A stretch of 64,000 nucleotides of DNA from contig CAIJXB010000060.1 in assembly GCA_903824495.1 (NCBI GenBank), positions 19,963 to 83,962 on the forward strand, written 5' to 3'. The notes under the pieces are model-generated. The model ran no database searches and was not told the origin of the DNA. It saw nothing but the letters and a program-made list of their open reading frames with translations. Shown in pieces: positions 1 through 9,924 of this stretch (position 1 is the stretch's first letter; each line of letters opens with the position of its first letter). This DNA is from an uncultured Chlamydiae bacterium (GTDB lineage: Bacteria > Chlamydiota > Chlamydiia > Chlamydiales > Rhabdochlamydiaceae). Both the position numbers and the translations under genes were made by a program.

Positions 1-1608
1 AAAGGCGTAGAAGAAAAAGCTGTTTCCGAAGATGACTTGCTACCTGAAAAAGATAAAGGAAAGAAATTTCACTCCCAAGAGAACCCCCAGTCTTTCAAAA
101 ATATCGGAACTATTGAAGAAGAGAATGATTTTCAAAAGTTTTTAGAAGGATCCGATAAAAAGGAATCTTTTGAAGGAAGTGAAGACTTTTTCAGATTAAG
201 TAGAATCGTTGCAGAAGATCCGGATAGTCAATTGGAAATTGTCTCAACAGAAACAAATGTCATTCCGGCAGAGGAAAGGTTGTTTACTTGCGAAGAGTTA
301 GGTAGCTACCAAGTCGCATTCACTCAAAAAAAGGTAGTGACTGTGACGGATGAGATCAAAAATGCAATCAAGCACTGTCATGGGCATAAAAATACCAAGA
401 AATATTTTTGGGAAAAAGAAGCTAAAGAAAAAGTTTCTAAAGAGAAGAAACGTTTGTCAAAAGACTCTGAATTGGAGTCTTTTGATGCGTACATTGATGA
501 GGGAGGATACTTCAAAGATTATCACGTCGTTTCCAAATGGAAACATCGAGATGGGGTTTCCTGTGATAAAAATTGGATCGAAGAAATCATCATTCAGCCC
601 TACGCAGAGAAAGATAGTTGGGTATCAGAGCACCCAGAAGTCCTATCTCGTATCGAAGCTAACCCTAACTGTCGCTTACTTTATGCTAGAGTATTGGAAG
701 GGGCGGGGACACGGTCTATTAAAGGCAAGTCTATCTATAGAGATACATGGGAGCAGCAGCTGTTTTTTTCTTGTGGATCTTACGAAGAGTCTCCTTGTGT
801 CAAATTGCGTCAGGCAGGTGGATCGGTCATTAAGAAAAAATGCTTGAAAACTACTGACTTTGGGGAGTGCGAGCTTTGGCAAAAGACCTATGAAATGGGA
901 AAAAAAGCTTCATATCAAATCGATACTCGGAAATTTGCAACAGACGAAATCAGCGGACTTGATGGTCACGATACTTCTTATGAAATGAATGGGGATTTTG
1001 GAGAGGTTTTAACAACTTTGACCGTCTTTTCTAATTTGAAAAAAGAAATCGAAGATTCTGAAACAGACTTTCATGCAGGCAATGCAAGGATCTTTAAAGG
1101 GGATGTTTATACCTGCTTAAGAAGCTTTCTTGGTGGAGATATTTTTGATTGTTGCAAGAGAATGGATGGCCTAGCTGTAAAATCGTATCTAGTCAAATGT
1201 AACGCCACTGAAGTCTCTTTATCTGAAAAAAGGCAAGAAGGGAAGTGCCATTACGTAGGGACTAAGAAGTTAAACTTTGGAGCTCAGACAGCTCAAGTCT
1301 TCTGCTGTTTCCCTACGAAATTAGATCGTATCATTCAAGAAGAGGGCAGAAGCCAACTAAAAATCGAATGGGGGAGTGCAGACAAGCCAAACTGTCAAGG
1401 ATTCACTCTAGATCAGCTTAAAACAATAAACTTTTCGACAATGGACCTTTCAGAATTTGTAGATGATTTTCAGGTAGACAAGGAAAAAATGTCTAAAAAA
1501 ATTCGAGATACCATTTCTAAGGTGCAAAATGATGAGAAGGCAGCTCTTTCAAAAACACAAGAGATCGCTAGAAAACAAGAAAATAGGGGAGTTGATGATG
1601 GTCAATAA
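1..1608 (+). CDS. traN: TraN, mating-pair stabilisation protein (5' end outside window)
   Basis: The frame is open from the first base of the window, so the gene starts upstream and only its C-terminal ~535 codons are seen. The visible part is cysteine-rich and ends in the conserved TraN tail: a CCFPTKLDRIIQEEGR segment, then WGSADKPNCQGFT and an FSTMDLSEF-like motif. TraN is an outer-membrane adhesin of F-type conjugation that stabilises the donor-recipient contact, and its many cysteines form disulphides in the periplasm. It is the first visible gene of a tra operon: the next gene, traF, begins inside its last codons. The order traN-traF-traH-traG-traD follows F-like systems. The family call is firm; the N-terminal repeats and signal peptide cannot be checked here. 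Confidence 0.85.
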   Translation, partial: KGVEEKAVSEDDLLPEKDKGKKFHSQENPQSFKNIGTIEEENDFQKFLEGSDKKESFEGSEDFFRLSRIVAEDPDSQLEIVSTETNVIPAEERLFTCEELGSYQVAFTQKKVVTVTDEIKNAIKHCHGHKNTKKYFWEKEAKEKVSKEKKRLSKDSELESFDAYIDEGGYFKDYHVVSKWKHRDGVSCDKNWIEEIIIQPYAEKDSWVSEHPEVLSRIEANPNCRLLYARVLEGAGTRSIKGKSIYRDTWEQQLFFSCGSYEESPCVKLRQAGGSVIKKKCLKTTDFGECELWQKTYEMGKKASYQIDTRKFATDEISGLDGHDTSYEMNGDFGEVLTTLTVFSNLKKEIEDSETDFHAGNARIFKGDVYTCLRSFLGGDIFDCCKRMDGLAVKSYLVKCNATEVSLSEKRQEGKCHYVGTKKLNFGAQTAQVFCCFPTKLDRIIQEEGRSQLKIEWGSADKPNCQGFTLDQLKTINFSTMDLSEFVDDFQVDKEKMSKKIRDTISKVQNDEKAALSKTQEIARKQENRGVDDGQ

Positions 1609-2335
1609 CTGGAAAATATTGCTTCTTTTTTTAGCAAGTTTGAGAGTTTTACAGGCAGATGCTCCTTGGTATGATCAGAAGTTAGAAGGTTGGTACTATT
1701 TTGAAGAAAAAGCAGAAAAACCGCCTCTAAATGCTCATGAAGCTGAATGCATTTTGGAACTAGAGAAGGTGGTACTTAAAAAAATGCTTTCTTTGGCTTT
1801 GCTCGAACCTACGACTGAAAATGTAGAAAGTTATATTTCTGCACAAAAACAGGTTTTGGATCAAAGCTCGAATTTTGCGGCTACTTGGGGAAAAGTACTG
1901 CTAGAAAAACCATTTTTAGGGGATTTTTTAGCGAATCCAACGAGCAATTATGGAATTCTTGCAAAAAGAGAGTTCGACTTGAAAAAGAAAAAAGCTCTTA
2001 TGCAAAAGCTATCTAAAGAGTACTTCCTTTTGGTTTTCTTTCGAGGCAAAGAATACTCTTCTGAAAAAGCTGCGGAAGTTGCTTCTCTTTTTGGTTCTAC
2101 CAACGGATGGAAGGTAAAAGCTATTTCTTTAGATGGAATCGGAACACAAGGGCTTACGGATTTTGAAGTAGATAAAGGGCTTAGCGTCAACATGGGGGTT
2201 CAAGTGACTCCTTCGATGTTTATTGTAAATCCAAAAGAAAATAAGGCTTTTCCGGTAGGAGCCGGTCTCATTTCTGTAAATGAAATCGAGCAAAACATAG
2301 AAAACCAGCTGAAGGGGGAGGAGATCGATGACTAA
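1598..2335 (+). CDS. traF: TraF, thioredoxin-fold conjugation protein
   Basis: F-type pilus assembly protein, periplasmic. The N-terminus is a clear signal peptide (NNWKILLLFLASLRVLQA), followed by the family hallmark GWYYFEEK near the mature N-terminus. A long helical part and a C-terminal thioredoxin-like fold follow (LVFFRGKEYS, then ISLDGIG and a VTPSMFIVNP strand). No CxxC pair is visible, as in F TraF, which keeps the fold without the redox motif. The start at 1598, or the adjacent ATG at 1595, is preferred over upstream starts because GGGGA lies at 1586-1590 and the signal peptide begins here. It overlaps traN at its start and traH at its end, indicating translational coupling. About 245 aa, a normal length for the family. 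Confidence 0.85.
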   Translation: MVNNWKILLLFLASLRVLQADAPWYDQKLEGWYYFEEKAEKPPLNAHEAECILELEKVVLKKMLSLALLEPTTENVESYISAQKQVLDQSSNFAATWGKVLLEKPFLGDFLANPTSNYGILAKREFDLKKKKALMQKLSKEYFLLVFFRGKEYSSEKAAEVASLFGSTNGWKVKAISLDGIGTQGLTDFEVDKGLSVNMGVQVTPSMFIVNPKENKAFPVGAGLISVNEIEQNIENQLKGEEIDD

Positions 2336-3695
2336 GATCTTGTTCATTTCTGGGTGTTTGTTTGCGTTGAATGCATCTTTTCTTCTTGCTGATCTAGAGA
2401 AAAGCATGGACCAGTTTTTTGAAAATTTTAACGTCATTCACAATACAACGTCTTCGGACGCAATAAATTCCTCTCAAATGGGGGTTCACTTTCTTGGGGG
2501 GAATGGTGTTGCACGCGTGAACGTTTATGACATAAATCCGGTACATGTTCAAATGCCGAGCTTCTCTGCCGGCTGCGGAGGGATCGATTATACCCTCGGC
2601 GGACTCAATATAGCTAGCAAAGATGAAATGAAAAAGGCTCTAAAAAGTATAGCCTCTAATGGCGTTGGCTATGCCTTTTTATTGGGGATTGAGACTGTAT
2701 CTCCACTTGTTTCGTCCTCTATGAAACAAATCCAAACCTGGGCTAACCAGCTCAACGCAATCAATATCAACTCTTGTGAACTCTCAAGCTCTCTTGTACA
2801 GGGTATGTGGCCCAAGTCTCAAGCTGCCTCATCTTATATATGCGAGCATGCAACGACGCACAATCCTCTTTTTACGGATTTAATAGAGGCAAAACATGGC
2901 TGCCGCGATGACAAGTCAAAAAGGCAAGCTGCCATTGGTAAAGTAAGAGAAAACAACGACCATATTTTTGTTGGGTCTTATAACATTGCTTGGAAGGCTT
3001 TATCAGAAATGGATCTAGATGAGACAACTAAATGTCTTTTTCTCAATGTTACTGGGACCATCGTTGTGGTAGATACGATGAATAATGGGAAAGAGGAAAA
3101 GGAAATTCGTGTATTCCCACCCCAATATAAAAAAGCCATGGATCTTCTCCGTTTTGGAGGGACCATGGAAAAAGCTTATAAAATGGATGAAGATAAGATC
3201 AATGTAAAGCTGGTCCCTTTGGAGATTAATCCTGACAAGTCTTGGAAGAACAAAGTATTGAAAACTTTGAAATCGATCCAAGGAAAAATCTTAAATGAAA
3301 GCAAAAACGAATTTTCAGAGTTGGATCAAGAGGAGATGAATCTAATTAAAAGCACGCATTTCCCTATAGGAAGCCTCATTTCTTTAATGAGCCAATATAG
3401 CAACAAGGGATCCATGATTGCGATCGACAGGTATAGCGACCTCATAGCTTTTGAAAGGGTTTTACATTTTACGGAAGAAGTGATCAAAGATACTCTGAGC
3501 AAGGCGGAGGCTTTGAGAGCGGCCCAAATCAATGGTTATGAACTCGATGAGTATATCAAGCAAGCTCAAGGTATTTTAAAGGATATTCAAGCTTTAAATA
3601 TTGAAAATTACCATCAAATCTCAGCCGAACACCAAGTGATCGACTATATGATTAAAATAGATCGAACAATGCGAGACAAGGAAAGGGGAGTATGA
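2328..3695 (+). CDS. traH: TraH, F-type pilus assembly protein
   Basis: Periplasmic or outer-membrane-associated pilus assembly protein of 455 aa. A signal peptide (ILFISGCLFALNASFLLA) is followed by the family's glycine-rich motif with a paired-cysteine region: PSFSAGCGGIDYTLGGL near residue 85, then GYAFLLGIETVSPLV and the NINSCELS segment. In F-like systems TraH works with TraF, TraW and TrbI in pilus extension and mating-pair formation. The start has a strong site (GGGGGAGGAG, 2314-2323) and overlaps the traF stop by 8 nt; its stop overlaps the traG start by 4 nt (ATGA). Length and motif order match the family well. Confidence 0.9.
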   Translation: MTKILFISGCLFALNASFLLADLEKSMDQFFENFNVIHNTTSSDAINSSQMGVHFLGGNGVARVNVYDINPVHVQMPSFSAGCGGIDYTLGGLNIASKDEMKKALKSIASNGVGYAFLLGIETVSPLVSSSMKQIQTWANQLNAININSCELSSSLVQGMWPKSQAASSYICEHATTHNPLFTDLIEAKHGCRDDKSKRQAAIGKVRENNDHIFVGSYNIAWKALSEMDLDETTKCLFLNVTGTIVVVDTMNNGKEEKEIRVFPPQYKKAMDLLRFGGTMEKAYKMDEDKINVKLVPLEINPDKSWKNKVLKTLKSIQGKILNESKNEFSELDQEEMNLIKSTHFPIGSLISLMSQYSNKGSMIAIDRYSDLIAFERVLHFTEEVIKDTLSKAEALRAAQINGYELDEYIKQAQGILKDIQALNIENYHQISAEHQVIDYMIKIDRTMRDKERGV

Positions 3696-6571
3696 GACAT
3701 CTTAAGCTAGTCTTTTTTATTTTTCTGTTTTTAGGCTTATTCTATGCTGAACCCTCCTATGCAAAAGAGACGGTTCAAAACTCTGATTTAAAAGACATGG
3801 CTATCCACACCTATGGTGGAGGAGTACTCTTGCAAAAGGTATTTAACGCCATATCCCTAATCCTTTATGGCGATTCAAAAACAGGTCTAGGAAAGGCTTT
3901 TAATGGGATTTTAAGAATCACATTAGCAATAGGCGGGATGAGTAGCGTTGCCTTAGCGTTTTTCAGAGAAAAGTTCGACCCACTCATTCGTAACTTTTTA
4001 TTGCCCGCAATAGGGATTGTGAGCTGTGTGTTGGTTCCAAAAACCACAGTAAATATTTATGATCATCTCGCATCAAAGACATCTTCGACGCAAGTGGGAG
4101 TTTTATATCAGGTTAGTAATGTTCCTTTTGTGTTAGCCAAAATAGCGACCCTTGCGAGCTCTATGGGTTATCAATTGGAATGCCTTTTTACAGGAAGCTC
4201 TCATGGAGTGAATGATCAAATGTACAATTGGACGGGGAATATCTATGCCGCTAATGAAGTTTTTAAAGCTAAAAAATGCCGTATAGCCAGTCCTGTACTA
4301 GAAACCAATTTTAGAGAGTTTTGCAGGGAGTGCGTCTTTAGAGATCTAGGAATAGGCCTTTATTCTAAAGATGCTCTGGTTAAAACATCGAATATTTTGC
4401 AATTTCTAGAGAAAAACACTTCTAACATCAGAACCGTCTTCTATAAAGATGCCCAAGAAGAAAAAATTCTGACTTGCAAAGAAGCGATGAAGCAAATGAA
4501 CTTACTATTTAAAAATGGTAATGCTGAAAAAAGTGCTAAAGAAATCGCTATTGGAGAATTAGGGGACCAAGTTCATTTTCTTCTAGATAAACAAAAGAAT
4601 GGGACGGACGTTCAAAACCTCATAAAGCAGCAAATAGCTATTGACGTGCTAAGGGAAGAGATCCCGGGCAATTTAAGTTCTTTTTCTTCTCGCCGTGCAG
4701 AAATCCTTCAAAAAGAAAACCAAAAAACTCTAGGAGCCTTAGGCGTATCTTCCATTGTGGCTATGAGGAACTTTTTTGAGGCAACCATTTACATGGTATT
4801 TCCAATTGTTGTTTTGATCTCTTTGCTGTCTTTTGGGATTAAATCTCTAATACAATGGCTCCATTTCATCCTTTGGGTTAACATTTGGCCCGTTTTCTAT
4901 ATTGTGATCAATTTTATGCTTTCCTCCATTTGGGACTTACGAAAACAAGCAATAGACCCTTCCGCCTTACATGGAAATCTATCTCTTACTCTATCCACGT
5001 CTGAAGGTCTTATGGACTTATATAGCTCTATGGAGTCTATCGCAGCTATATCCATGGCATTTATTCCCTTTCTTTCTTGGATTATCATTAAGGGAGGAGT
5101 AGGCCAGATGGTACAAATGGCGTCTTCTTTGATGGCTCCTGCGCAATCCGCTGCATCAACATCAGCCCAAGAAGTGACATCAGGGAACTACAGCTATGGC
5201 AATTTGAGCTTAGATAACGTCAGTGGCTACAATTCTAGCATGTATAAACAGTCCTATAGTGGCTCGTATTCTCAGGGCAGCGTAATGATTGATTCTGGGT
5301 CTGAAACGATGACTTATGTACCGGATCAAGGGCAGATGTATTTAAAACAAAGCGACTCTTATCTGCGAGAAGGGGTATCAAGAACAGAGGCATTCAATAG
5401 CTCTTTACAAAATTCTCTCTCTCGATCGGAAAGTTCTACTTTTGAAGCCTCAACAGCAGTCTCTTCCGGTATCACGGAAACGGGGAATAAAGCTGTAGGG
5501 CTGTCTGAAGCAATTTCAAGACATCTTCAATCAGGAGAAAATTTCAATACTCAAGAGATGTCCAGTGCGTACAAAGCCTATCAATATGTACAAGGGGCTA
5601 GTGAAGATTATGCCACAACCCATGGGATCGGAAAAGATGCTGCTATCAAAGAGATGATTTCCGGAAGCGTCGGAGGAGGTCTTTTTGGTGTTAAAGGGGA
5701 CTTCCAGATGAGCTCACAGGATGGGGTATCAAAATCAGAAGGACATCAAGCTTCCGATAGGACCTTTGATTCTAAAACATTCCAAGACCAAATCCAGACA
5801 ATCAAAAACCTCTCGAAAGGAGAGGTTGCTAGTGTCCTGGGGTCAGAAGATGCCAAATACCACGAAGATTTTGTCCAGTCCTATAGCAATACAGAATCTT
5901 CGGTGGATCAATGGAGGGCAGCTCATTCACAACATGAGTCTCTATCTAATTTGTCTAGTGATATGAAAAGTGAAAACCTATCTGTGCATCAAAATCTCAA
6001 TCAACGATTTGTTGAGTTCCTAGCTGAAAAATTTGATAACGATACTAGTTTAGTGGTCTCTAATGCTGAGCTTCCTCATTCAGATCCTCGAAAAGCGGCT
6101 TTAATTGATGAATTTGTGTCCGAATATATCCCAGCTAAAACAACCGTAAACAATTCTATTCCAGAGTATTATGAGTCCCATAAAACCAACGTAAAATCAA
6201 ACCATATAACCAACTTCCCAGAAAACCAGCAAAACATATATAAAGAAGGAGTGGCTAAAATTGGACATTCTTTTGGAGATACCCAAAAAAGTATCGATGA
6301 CATTGAAAATCGTGTATTAGAAGATAAGGTTAATCGGGATCAAAGGATAGATGAAAAAAAGGGCAACCTGAGTGGCCAATATAATCCCATGAAAAACGAA
6401 ACCAAGCAAATAACTGACTATGATAATCCGATTTTAGTGCAGTATTTTAAAGAGTCCGCGGTAATGCATCCAGTTAAGACAACTAAAGGGATTTCCGTAG
6501 GTGTGTGGAATATGCTATTTGGAGACCAAAATCAAAGTTTGCAAGGAGGGCAAAATGAGCAAAAACCCTGA
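3692..6571 (+). CDS. traG: TraG, inner-membrane mating-pair stabilisation protein
   Basis: 959 aa, close to the ~940 aa of F TraG. It has an N-terminal signal or TM segment, TM helices at about residues 65-125, and a second membrane block at about residues 355-480 (MVFPIVVLISLLSFG, FILWVNIWPVFYIVINFML, FIPFLSWIIIKGG). A long hydrophilic Ser/Gln-rich C-terminal part follows, typical of the periplasmic TraG domain that acts in mating-pair stabilisation and, in F, contacts TraN or the recipient. The start overlaps traH (ATGA) with AAAGGGGAG just upstream. The 3' end overlaps the next gene by 17 nt. The family is clear from architecture, context and the WPVFY motif in the second membrane block. 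Confidence 0.85.
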   Translation: MRHLKLVFFIFLFLGLFYAEPSYAKETVQNSDLKDMAIHTYGGGVLLQKVFNAISLILYGDSKTGLGKAFNGILRITLAIGGMSSVALAFFREKFDPLIRNFLLPAIGIVSCVLVPKTTVNIYDHLASKTSSTQVGVLYQVSNVPFVLAKIATLASSMGYQLECLFTGSSHGVNDQMYNWTGNIYAANEVFKAKKCRIASPVLETNFREFCRECVFRDLGIGLYSKDALVKTSNILQFLEKNTSNIRTVFYKDAQEEKILTCKEAMKQMNLLFKNGNAEKSAKEIAIGELGDQVHFLLDKQKNGTDVQNLIKQQIAIDVLREEIPGNLSSFSSRRAEILQKENQKTLGALGVSSIVAMRNFFEATIYMVFPIVVLISLLSFGIKSLIQWLHFILWVNIWPVFYIVINFMLSSIWDLRKQAIDPSALHGNLSLTLSTSEGLMDLYSSMESIAAISMAFIPFLSWIIIKGGVGQMVQMASSLMAPAQSAASTSAQEVTSGNYSYGNLSLDNVSGYNSSMYKQSYSGSYSQGSVMIDSGSETMTYVPDQGQMYLKQSDSYLREGVSRTEAFNSSLQNSLSRSESSTFEASTAVSSGITETGNKAVGLSEAISRHLQSGENFNTQEMSSAYKAYQYVQGASEDYATTHGIGKDAAIKEMISGSVGGGLFGVKGDFQMSSQDGVSKSEGHQASDRTFDSKTFQDQIQTIKNLSKGEVASVLGSEDAKYHEDFVQSYSNTESSVDQWRAAHSQHESLSNLSSDMKSENLSVHQNLNQRFVEFLAEKFDNDTSLVVSNAELPHSDPRKAALIDEFVSEYIPAKTTVNNSIPEYYESHKTNVKSNHITNFPENQQNIYKEGVAKIGHSFGDTQKSIDDIENRVLEDKVNRDQRIDEKKGNLSGQYNPMKNETKQITDYDNPILVQYFKESAVMHPVKTTKGISVGVWNMLFGDQNQSLQGGQNEQKP

Positions 6572-7628
6572 GACCGAAGAAATTCTCTCATCTTTTACAA
6601 ACCCTGGGTTCCTAAAAACGAGAAGACTTATAGATTACGTATTTCCCAAAGAGGGAATGGATACCCCAAGTTTTACAGGGCAACCCTGGGTTAGAAAACT
6701 TGGATATGTGGCTCCTGTGATTTCTCTTGCTATACTGGCCGCTTTAATAGCTTGGCCATTTTACTTGCTTTCCAGAGGAATTTCCAATGTAGTCAACTTC
6801 CTTTTAGTCATTATGTTCGTTTATACGCTGAGAACTTTGTATTTTATGTGTGTTGCTCTAGGTTTGGCTATCATTGCCAAATTTAAAAAAAGAAAAGCCT
6901 CTATTGTGCTTGTTTTAACACTGGTCCCTCCAATACAAGCGACTATTCTGATAGCGGTACTTAGCTTCTTCGGCAATCTTCTCATCCCTAATTCTCTTTT
7001 AATGAGTGATTATGGAAAGTGTCGACTAGTCAAAACAGCTTACGAAAAGCTTTATCCTAACCAAAAGCATGTTTCTGAAACGTACTGGGGTTTTACTCCA
7101 GGGAAAGATTCTTTTGATAACGTTCTAGATGTATTAACAAAATCAAAGACCGATTTTACAGTAACTAAATTCATGGATAGTTCTGAATTTCCGACCATCC
7201 ATATCGAATCCTATAAATCCTTTGCGCAATTTGGAAAAGGTGTCACGGGGATCTTAATATTTGGAAAAAACCAGAAGCTGATTGAAATTGTTTTAAACGA
7301 TAAGGAAAAAATACATGATACCTCTGATCGTTATAGCAGTATCAATCCAAACTCCAGGCTAGTGAAAGATGTCGAGAAAGAACCTTCTAAATTCAATAAT
7401 CTAAAAGACTTTTTCTATACAGAATATAGCCCTTTTATGAAAAAAGCTAGGCTACATCTGTCTCAATCAGAGTTCATAACACCGGACGGCTTAAAAATCG
7501 AAGTGGACCATAAGACCGTCACATTAACCGTTATCCCTGCAATGGAAAAGCTTCAAGAAGACAAGGATCATTTTAAAGAAGCTTTGAAGGTCCAAAATGG
7601 CAAAAAAAGCGCGGGCCTCATTAAATAA
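6555..7628 (+). CDS. Membrane protein of tra operon, unknown
   Basis: I do not recognise a named family. The 357-aa protein has three or four TM helices between about residues 45 and 150 (VAPVISLAILAALIAWPF, VVNFLLVIMFVYTL, TILIAVLSFFGNLLI), then a soluble ~200-aa domain of mixed alpha/beta composition. The start at 6555 is chosen over the upstream in-frame ATG because AGGAGG sits at 6544-6549. It lies between traG and traD, where F carries the surface/entry-exclusion genes traS and traT. An entry-exclusion or coupling-accessory role is possible by position only; no sequence motif supports it. Co-transcription with traG (17-nt overlap) and traD (17-nt gap) is very likely. Confidence 0.75.
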   Translation: MSKNPETEEILSSFTNPGFLKTRRLIDYVFPKEGMDTPSFTGQPWVRKLGYVAPVISLAILAALIAWPFYLLSRGISNVVNFLLVIMFVYTLRTLYFMCVALGLAIIAKFKKRKASIVLVLTLVPPIQATILIAVLSFFGNLLIPNSLLMSDYGKCRLVKTAYEKLYPNQKHVSETYWGFTPGKDSFDNVLDVLTKSKTDFTVTKFMDSSEFPTIHIESYKSFAQFGKGVTGILIFGKNQKLIEIVLNDKEKIHDTSDRYSSINPNSRLVKDVEKEPSKFNNLKDFFYTEYSPFMKKARLHLSQSEFITPDGLKIEVDHKTVTLTVIPAMEKLQEDKDHFKEALKVQNGKKSAGLIK

Positions 7629-7645
7629 AAACTAAAGGATTGGCG

Positions 7646-9325
7646 ATGGAACTTTTAAAGACGATTGCAGAAGGCGGGCAAATTTGGGCTCATCGAATGA
7701 GAATGGCACGCCAAGTCCTTCGTATTGCTATCATGCTATCCATTACCATCGGCACCATTTTTTTTGCCTATAAAATGTATAAAATCCCAAAAACTCACTT
7801 TCAATCCATCTGGTACTATGGAAAAGCTAAGACGATTGGCTTTTTGGGAGAAAAAGTAGCTGTGGATAGCGAATTTTTACTTAAAGTGGAGCATAAAAAG
7901 TACAAAGAGAAGAACGTCCTCGTAAAAGGAGATAGGCTAGAAAAATTATGCAAAAAACCATTCGATCAATTCTGGAAGCAAACTCAAAAAAACCTCATCG
8001 ATTCTTTTGCTATTTTATTAAAAGTCTTTTGTGGATCTGTCATTTTCTTTCTTGGCAAAGGAATGATGTCTCGCAAGAAAAAACATATAGAAGGGCAAAG
8101 ACAAGAATCAGCCTTCAAAATGGCCGTTCATTTACACCTAAAAAGAAAAGCTTCTCCTATTAAACTAGGCATCCTACCTCTTGTAAAGGGGACAGAAACT
8201 CGGCATATCCTCCTCTCAGGGGGCACAGGGAGCGGAAAAACAAATTGTTTTCACCATCTTCTTCCTCAGATAAGAAAGCTTGGGCAACGGGCCGTTATAG
8301 TGGATACAACAGGCGAATTTGTATCTAAATACTATCGTGAAGGTAAAGACATCATCTTAAATCCGTTCGATAAAAGGGGATCCCCATGGCATCCATGGGC
8401 TGAATGCAGAGATTCGTACGATTATGATGCGATGGCTCAAAGCTTTATCCCTTCCTCATACAATGATTCAGAAAACTTTTGGCGCGTTACAGCCCAAGAA
8501 GTATTTTGTTCAATACTCAATATGAAATCTTCCGAGAAGAAAATCACAGAAGTATCAAAGCTCATCTTATACGATCCTATCCAAAACTTGTATGTGGCAC
8601 TCAAAGGTAGTAAAGCTTCTCCATTTCTGGATCCAAGTTCTGAAAGAACATCAGGGTCTATCAGAGCAGTAGCCTCCTCTTACCTTCGCAGTTTAGAACT
8701 TCTTAAAGATACAGATGATCCATTTTCGATAAGAGATTGGGTGCAAAATGGATCAGACGATAGCTGGTTATTTTTGACGTCAACTGTTGGACAAAGAGTT
8801 TCTTTAGTACCATTGCTTTCCGCATGGTTTTCAATTGCCATGCACAGCCTCATCCAAATGAGCCCAGATCTTAAAAGAAGACTGTGGTTTGTTTCTGATG
8901 AACTTCCCGCCTTAAACAGGTTGAAAGACTTAGAAACCTGTCTAACAGAAAGCCGGAAATTTGGTGGGTGCTCTATATTAGCCATTCAAAGCCCTTCTCA
9001 ATTAGAAATGATCTATGGGAAGGATCTTACTAGAGTGATAATGGGGAATTGTGCGACTAGGGTAGCGTTTTCAGAGCAAGACCCTGAAATTGCAGCTCGT
9101 ATTTCTAGAACCTTTGGAGAAAAAGAGATAAAGGAATTCCAAGAAGCCATTTCCTATGGGGCACATGAAATGAGAGATGGGGTCAATCTTTCCTTCCAGA
9201 GCAAAACTTCTCCTGTGGTTTCTTCCACTAGTATCCAATCTCTAGAGATCAACCAAGCTTTTGTAAAATTGCCAGGGAACTTTCCTATAACAAAAATCAA
9301 GCTCAAGTATCGGAATAATCGGTAA
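7646..9325 (+). CDS. traD: TraD, type IV coupling protein
   Basis: Hexameric inner-membrane ATPase that brings the relaxosome to the type IV channel. Two N-terminal TM segments (LRIAIMLSITIGTIFFAY and FAILLKVFCGSVIFFLGK) are followed by the TraD/VirD4 NTPase domain. Walker A is LSGGTGSGKTN near residue 190, then VIVDTTGEFVSKYY; the Walker B-like WFVSDELPAL is near residue 410, followed by ESRKFGGCSILAIQSPSQLE, the usual coupling-protein core. The start at ATG 7646 has AAAGGA six bases upstream; the in-frame TTG at 7640 would sit on that site. 559 aa, shorter than F TraD because the long acidic tail is missing. Last gene of the left tra block. Confidence 0.9.
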   Translation: MELLKTIAEGGQIWAHRMRMARQVLRIAIMLSITIGTIFFAYKMYKIPKTHFQSIWYYGKAKTIGFLGEKVAVDSEFLLKVEHKKYKEKNVLVKGDRLEKLCKKPFDQFWKQTQKNLIDSFAILLKVFCGSVIFFLGKGMMSRKKKHIEGQRQESAFKMAVHLHLKRKASPIKLGILPLVKGTETRHILLSGGTGSGKTNCFHHLLPQIRKLGQRAVIVDTTGEFVSKYYREGKDIILNPFDKRGSPWHPWAECRDSYDYDAMAQSFIPSSYNDSENFWRVTAQEVFCSILNMKSSEKKITEVSKLILYDPIQNLYVALKGSKASPFLDPSSERTSGSIRAVASSYLRSLELLKDTDDPFSIRDWVQNGSDDSWLFLTSTVGQRVSLVPLLSAWFSIAMHSLIQMSPDLKRRLWFVSDELPALNRLKDLETCLTESRKFGGCSILAIQSPSQLEMIYGKDLTRVIMGNCATRVAFSEQDPEIAARISRTFGEKEIKEFQEAISYGAHEMRDGVNLSFQSKTSPVVSSTSIQSLEINQAFVKLPGNFPITKIKLKYRNNR

Positions 9326-9376
9326 GAATGAGACTCTTGGAATATTTTAAGCATTAGATTCTAATCTTTAGAACAC

Positions 9377-9853
9377 TTACTGAGAGACCGACCAACCACC
9401 AACCCAGGTTCCCCATGGTGGCAAACCTGTTGAATTAGCGGATACCTGTCCTTTTGGGACGATCATTATTAGAAAAGTCATTGCTGAAAGGGAAAACACT
9501 AGCAATGCTAGCCAAGTGAAAAAATATCGTATTCCCATGGGAGAGGAAAATATCGTGCATATAAGAGCAATGCTAGAAATAGCGCAGAGCAATACTAAAG
9601 CTATTGCTAGAATGTCAAGAGGCCATTTAAGTTCAATGCCGCCAAAAAAATAAGCTCCCATAGTACTATAGCCTAGAAAAGAAATGACAAATGCGCCCAA
9701 TACGAGGCGAAAAACGGTGTGTCTTTTTTTATAGAAGCCTAGACAGGCCATTAGTATCATGGAGAGTAAAAGAACAAGCGTAATTCCTCCCATCCAAGTT
9801 AAGATAGTGCCTTGCCACGGAGGTAGGGGGATGTTGTTTAATGAAGTATCCAT
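9377..9853 (-). CDS. 4-TM membrane protein, module copy A
   Basis: Unknown function. The 158 aa carry four hydrophobic helices: TWMGGITLVLLLSMILMACLGF, VLGAFVISFLGYSTMG, ILAIALVLLCAISSIALI and TWLALLVFSLSAMTFLIMIV. It is paralogous to the proteins at 11312-11770 and 13396-13881: shared MDTSLNN.PLPPWQGT-like N-terminus, LGAF..SFL and A.SSIA.I segments. No cysteine pair or catalytic motif is seen. It lies downstream of, and on the same strand as, the zinc-ribbon gene at 9925-10347. The start region is covered by a hairpin that includes the ribosome binding site. A family restricted to this lineage is likely. Confidence 0.7.
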   Translation of the reverse strand: MDTSLNNIPLPPWQGTILTWMGGITLVLLLSMILMACLGFYKKRHTVFRLVLGAFVISFLGYSTMGAYFFGGIELKWPLDILAIALVLLCAISSIALICTIFSSPMGIRYFFTWLALLVFSLSAMTFLIMIVPKGQVSANSTGLPPWGTWVGGWSVSQ

Positions 9854-9855
9854 AT

Positions 9856-9874
9856 CCTTCTTCTAGCAAGAAGG
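9856..9874 (-). promoter_or_regulatory. Hairpin over the ribosome binding site, copy A
   Basis: Immediately upstream of the ATG of the 4-TM gene, the transcript contains CCTTCTT-GCTAG-AAGAAGG, a perfect 7-bp stem with a 5-nt loop. The right arm contains the only purine-rich candidate Shine-Dalgarno site (AAGAAGG), three bases before ATG. Two paralogous genes have an even stronger version, so the structure is conserved and could control translation. Confidence 0.5.
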
Positions 9875-9924
9875 AAGAATTCACTCAATCAGTTTATTGT
9901 TTTCTTAGAGAAAACCTTTGAATG

